Below are positions 59,625 to 64,000 of a DNA stretch of 64,000 nucleotides, piece after piece. This DNA is from Endothia cerciana. Taxonomy: Eukaryota > Ascomycota > Sordariomycetes > Diaporthales > Cryphonectriaceae. The notes below the pieces were generated by a model. That model worked only from the letters and a program-made list of their open reading frames with translations, ran no database searches and was not told the DNA's origin. The stretch covers positions 1,216,526-1,280,525 of the forward strand of contig JALRMH010000003.1 of the NCBI GenBank assembly GCA_026119935.1, read 5' to 3'. Positions within the stretch are counted from its first letter, which is position 1, and every line of letters begins with the position of its first letter. The position numbers and the translations under genes were made by a program.

Positions 59625-61425
59625 CTAAATCTTGGAGATGAGTGGCTCCCGGTCTCCGACCTCTTCTTTGGCCCTGTCTCTGAGGATCTTTCGCAGGATC
59701 TTTCCTGACTGTCGTGTCGGGGTGGGCTTGGTTAGCAGCCTGACCTGCAACTTGGAAGCTCAAGTGGAGTCGACATACCGGATTCTTGGGGATGGCATCA
59801 ACGAAGACAACACCGCCTTGCAACCTCTTATACCTCGTCACCTTGTCCGCCATCCAGTCCGCTATTTCCTTCTCCCTCACTTTTGCTCCAGGATTGAGCT
59901 GGATGTACGCCCTTGGGTATTCTTCGCCCTTGATGGTGACACCAACCACTGCAGCATCCGCGACGGCCGGGTGGTCTAATAGGATGCCCTCCAGCTCAGC
60001 TGGGGCAACCTGGTTGCCCTTCACCTTGATGAGCTCCTTTATCCTGTCGACGATATGCCAGATGCTCCCAGCCTTGTACTCCTCGAAGTACGCAATGTCT
60101 CCCGTCTTCAGCCATCTCGTTCCGTCCCTGTCGATCGCCACCGTGCTGCTGGTGGCCTCCGGCTTATTCCAGTAGCCCTTCAACAGGTTGGGACCGGTGA
60201 CCCAAAGCTCGCCTGTCTTGTTCGCCTCCACGATTTCTGTTCTTCCATCCAGGTCCATGATCTTGCCAGCGCAGTTCGGCATCAGCTCTCCCACTCCGCC
60301 ACTGGGCCTCAGCCTGGTGTAGTCCCACGCCATACAGGTGCACGTCACCTCGGTCATCCCCCAGCCTTGGCTGAGGATGACGCCCTTGTCCTTGAACAGG
60401 CTCTCACACTCCCTCGCGGTCTCAGATGCCAGGGGTGCAGCTCCTGAACCGATGGTTTCCACGCTGCTCAGATCGGCCTGGCGCGCGGCAGGGTGCTTCA
60501 CGAGGGCAATGATAATCGGCGGCACGCAGGGAAGTATCGTGATGCGAAACTTCTCAATATGCTGGAGGAACTTGAGGAAGTCGAACTTCGGCATGACGTA
60601 TACCGGGACGCGCTGCGCCGGATTGTTCGCGATGAAATACGTCTGGCCGTACGCGTGATAGAACGGTATGAAGGCCAAGCTGCGAGCTCGAGCCGTCTTG
60701 GCCTCATACTCAGGCTCGATCTTGTTGAGGAACACGACCTGTGTGCAGTTTGCCACATAGGCGTGATGCGAGATCTCCACTCCCTTCGGAACGCCGGTCG
60801 TTCCACTGCTGTAGTTCAGACAGCACGTCGTGCTCTTCGGATCTCTAGGCTCGACCCAGTCCCACCCTGACGCCTCCGCGATGTCGGCCTGGATCAGCTC
60901 GGTCCAGTGCTTCACGCCTCGTTGCCGGCCTTTCGTACCCGGGGCTGGCTTGTTCACGCGCGGGTCCTCCTTGGCGTCAAAGATGTACAGGCGGTCCTTG
61001 GACAGGCCGGCCTCCTCGACGGCCTGAAGAGCAACGTCGAGACTGTCCACTGCAGCAATCAGGAATGATGCTCCGCTGTCGCGCAGCTGATATGCAAGCT
61101 CGCGGGCGACGAAGGAAGGATTGGCACCGGAAAAGATGCCGCCGGCCATGAGAACGCCACAGAATACCGAGGGAAAATAGATATTGTTCCCAGAAAATAC
61201 CAGCACTCGATCGTCAGGCTTCAGTCCCGCCTGCTGCAACCCGAGGCCAATGCGCTTAGACAACAGGCGATATTCCCCGAAGGTCAGGAAATGGGTATCC
61301 GGGCGGTCGGCATCAACGAAGGCTTTTGCGTCTCCGGCCTCAACGGGCCCTTTCGGCGAGCCAAAAATCCATCGGTGAAGTGAGACATCCGGAATGGGGA
61401 TAGACCACCGAGATTTAACCACCAT
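59625..61425 (-). CDS. 4-coumarate-CoA-ligase-like acyl-CoA synthetase, PTS1-like end
   Basis: ANL-superfamily enzyme that activates a carboxylic acid to acyl-AMP and then acyl-CoA. Two exons, 61425-59779 and 59708-59625, join in phase 0 (donor GTATGT, acceptor GACAG) to give 576 residues. The start chosen is the ATG before VVKSRWSIPIPDVSL; sequence upstream in frame has no ATG. Core motifs: YSSGTTGVPKGVE (P-loop, about 186-198), IPFYHAYGQ, PCVPPIIIAL, GSGAAPL, GWGMTE, TGEL, WLKTGDIAYFE, VDRIKELIKVKGNQVAPAELE. The short last exon supplies SGKILRK, whose lysine is the adenylation lysine. The protein ends SKI, a variant PTS1, so peroxisomal location is likely. The acid used (cinnamate-like, medium-chain fatty or other) cannot be told from sequence. 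Confidence 0.93.
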
Positions 61426-63846
61426 CTTCGGGTTTCCTGTCGAATGCGCCAAGGGAGAGTGCCAGGAAATTCAGGCAAAGCAGGTCAGAGCCAATGTATA
61501 CTTTAATGAGGCAAAGAAAGCACGGAGAGACGTGGTGTGTCACAGAGCCTGGTGCCACATCGGAGACGAGAGGTTCAGATCCTCTACTTCTTAAATGAAC
61601 AGGGACAGGAACGAAGAAAGCAACGGATGCGACACTGCCATAAGACCAACCATACCGAGGCAAAATCGGCCATCGGCGCAGAGCAGACTACCCCAGTCCG
61701 CGCACCTCAGACGTCCCCTCGCAGGGGGGCTTTGCGGCGAGCGCGCCACCAATGCGTAGAATTGTGGGCAGGTGACGAAACTCCCCTCCACACTTGACGC
61801 CGTATTATCTTCTGCGCCCGGTAAAGTGCGGAAAGATGTCTCTGCCCAACATGGCAACGGAGAAGGAAGTACATTCCAAAGCAGCCCCCCCGGCCCCCCC
61901 GGCCCCCCCGAGATCCAAGCCAAAGCTGGGCTGTGGTGGAGGGTTCTTGTAGACAAACATGGCCTCTTACTGACGATCTTGCACGGTGAGGCTGTCTATA
62001 TTACCCCACGCCATTGCTCCCCCGCATTTATCTAAGGAGGATGGGCTCGAGGATGGTACCCTCCCCCGCGATCCTGGCCAGCGGCGTTGAGTGGCAGGGT
62101 GGGGCCGTGTTCCTCTCCCCTCTGAATAACAACCGAGGTCTGGAGCAACATTGAACACTACGTCTTTGGTTCCAGTATCGACGTCGCCAACGATCCCCTT
62201 CCTGCTGTATCACTGTGCTGGACATGTACGAGCGAAACAGCGAACGACTCACGCTTGTCTTGCCCTTCGAAGGTGGACAAGCGAAGGTGACGGGAAAGAC
62301 GTGGGAGAAATCTACAGGAGAGCACCCCCTGGTGTCCTTCGAAGATACGAGAGGCTGTCACTGTAAGGCACCGCTAGCGGACAAAAACGATGCAGGCCAT
62401 CCCGCATCGACGTCAGCAGAGAGTTCGCTTCAAGTGGGTTGATACTGGTTGCCCTAACTCGTACTGGGCAGAATATGCTTATTGCAGAGATATTGCGCTA
62501 CGCTCCTAACACGCACGCGGCTCGGGCTGACGCCACAGAGGTAATATCGCTCGGAGAGAAAAAAAAAAAGGTGCGTGGTACAGAATCTCACCGTGCTGCC
62601 CTGGAATTTGTCTCTCGGCTCCTGCTCAAGCGAGTCGTGCATCGCCTTGCTGACGGATGTCGGGCTGCCTGCGGGACTTTGTCTCCAACAAATCTCCTCT
62701 CGATGTGTCCGTATGCGACTGTGAATCGGGGCCTATGTACTAGGAAGAAGTTGACACCTCCGAGCTATTCTGGCGGATTTCCGAGTAGCCTCAGATCTCC
62801 TGCGCCCCCGGGCACCTTCCTATGAGGCTATCCGCGCGCCGCTCCTCGTGGGGAGTTTCGAGAGCTGATTCTTCTTCTCCTCCTCCCGCCGAAGGGTATC
62901 CCTGAGTTCGGATCCCGTTTGCTGGGCGGGCTGGTACCGCCCCGCTGGAATCTAGCGGCTCTCGTCTGCCCTGGTGGCACAAGTGCCAGCTCGGCTTCTG
63001 AACAGGTTCAAGATCTAGGGGAAACCCTTACCTCATCAGGCCTTGGATTCACCCGACTCACAGGGGACGGACCTCCGAGCATTCTGAGTGAGACTCGTCG
63101 CTACGGCAAGATGTGGAAATGCTCACAGCTCGTCTCTGACACCAAGCAGTGCAGAGGTGCCCACACGTTTTCTGCCGCAAAAGCTCGGACCCGGAGTTGA
63201 TGCCAAGATCCCTGGCTGCTCTGTCACGGGCGGAGGCCGGCGTTAGGAGATGCATAGAGCGTATGCCTCCCGATTAGGCGAGTGTCGCGCCGTCTCGTCC
63301 GCACGCGGAGATATTAATAACGTCTTCTCCGTGGGGACGACGGACCATGGAGATGAGTCTGTCATGAATTCGTATCATTCCTAGGTGACGGAACGTCAAC
63401 AGATGAAGCTCGGCGTCTCGGAGCCGCTCTGCGATGACATGTGCTTGGTAATTCCGGCCCTCCAGCCTTGTGGCACACCTGTTCGGAAATCGAGGTTCTC
63501 CCGAGTTATGCATAATGGCCCGGACGAGCCGATTAGAAAGCAGCACACACTCCGGCGATAACGTGAGCCTTGCGAGCCTCGCGACGAAGTGCTGGCCGTA
63601 TTTACAGCGGCTTTGCATTAGACGCCCTCAGGAACTAGTGGCTGTCTGGCTCGGAATGGTCTCGATGACAAGTACACATTTTTGCTGCCTTTGTAGTGGC
63701 TATAAAGATGGACGTTGTCCATGATTTCCGTCTTGAGATGAGACACTTCATCAAGCATCACAGCGCTCTGACACCTGATGTCCATTACTCGACTGAATAA
63801 GACCATAACCAACTTGGGCAATCGAATCCAACGAGCATATTCCACA
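61426..63846. other. Gene-free divergent interval
   Basis: Shared promoter region of the CoA ligase (-) and the NmrA-like gene (+), about 2.4 kb. Short frames only, with no domains. A run of GGCCCCCC-type repeats lies at about 61885-61912. Confidence 0.5.
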
Positions 63847-64000
63847 ATGTCCCCCAAGTACGCCAAAGACCAGCCAGCCGGCTTCGTCAACCGCATTGAG
63901 AAGGTCGCCATCGTGGGCGTACGTGTTGTCCCCCCCCCCCCCCATCTCAGCGCAGCTGCTGAAGTGCATCCTCTCCGCTAATACAGCCTCCAGGCCGGCG
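63847..64000 (+). CDS. NmrA-like/isoflavone-reductase-type oxidoreductase, 5' end only
   Basis: The first exon, 63847-63918, encodes MSPKYAKDQPAGF...IEKVAIVG, the usual N-terminus of fungal NmrA-like NAD(P)-binding proteins. A donor GTACGT follows, with a C-rich intron and the acceptor CCTCCAG. The second exon starts at 63994 with GCC GGC G, giving AIVGAG, the start of the glycine-rich dinucleotide motif. The gene runs off the right edge. An in-frame ATG at 63778 would add 23 residues with basic, Ser/Thr-rich character ending RAYST, resembling a mitochondrial presequence. The substrate is unknown. Confidence 0.75.

Noticed and set aside
61513..61592. tRNA-like T arm (AGAGG-TTCAGAT-CCTCT) with a partly pairing acceptor-like end
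   Set aside because: Position 58 of the T loop would be G instead of the near-invariant A. No D arm or anticodon arm folds, and only five acceptor pairs form.

Overview
The window is nuclear DNA of a filamentous ascomycete (Pezizomycotina, most likely a Sordariomycete). Evidence: short GT-AG introns of about 60-190 nt with CTGAC/CTAAC-like branch sites, GC-rich exons, a CFEM seven-helix receptor, a group VI (Sln1-type) hybrid histidine kinase and fungal forms of Snf1, Ccz1, isocitrate lyase and neutral trehalase. The species cannot be named from the sequence alone. No virus, plasmid, prokaryotic operon, CRISPR array or convincing tRNA/rRNA gene was seen.

Layout: a branched-chain aminotransferase cut by the left edge (1-825, -); a CFEM/Pth11-type receptor (2901-4583, -); a paxillin-like LIM protein (6743-8766, -); inositol-3-phosphate synthase (14543-16410, -); a Sln1-type kinase (18470-22242, -); a 1022-residue F-box protein (26257-29325, -); Snf1/AMPK alpha (35679-38126, -); Ccz1 (40452-42943, -); isocitrate lyase (44279-46288, -); neutral trehalase (49446-51973, -); a decayed family 2 glycosyltransferase (about 53140-54480, -); a Cys-rich F-box-like protein (56019-57680, +); mitoribosomal mL58 (58197-58850, -); a 4CL-like acyl-CoA ligase ending in SKI (59625-61425, -); and the first codons of an NmrA-like protein on the right edge (63847-64000, +). 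Every clear gene left of position 56000 is on the minus strand.

The genes are separate housekeeping and signalling loci, not an operon or a secondary-metabolite cluster. There is a loose functional theme: Snf1, isocitrate lyase, neutral trehalase and a possibly peroxisomal CoA ligase serve growth on non-glucose carbon and reserve use, and Sln1 and trehalase both bear on osmotic and stress responses. Whether their proximity matters is unproven.

Genes are separated by long gene-free stretches (up to about 6.3 kb) rich in microsatellites, G/C homopolymers of 10-15 nt, composite C-tract/A-tract blocks and short GTAC-containing palindromes. Exon borders were deduced by hand from splice motifs, phase and family conservation, and most junctions keep phase exactly. 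The main uncertainty is one junction in the CFEM receptor. No wholly new system was evident. The most notable items are the multiply broken glycosyltransferase, a stop-free in-frame intron inside the histidine-kinase domain, a possible dual-start mitochondrial form of the NmrA-like protein, and the two poorly characterised F-box proteins.
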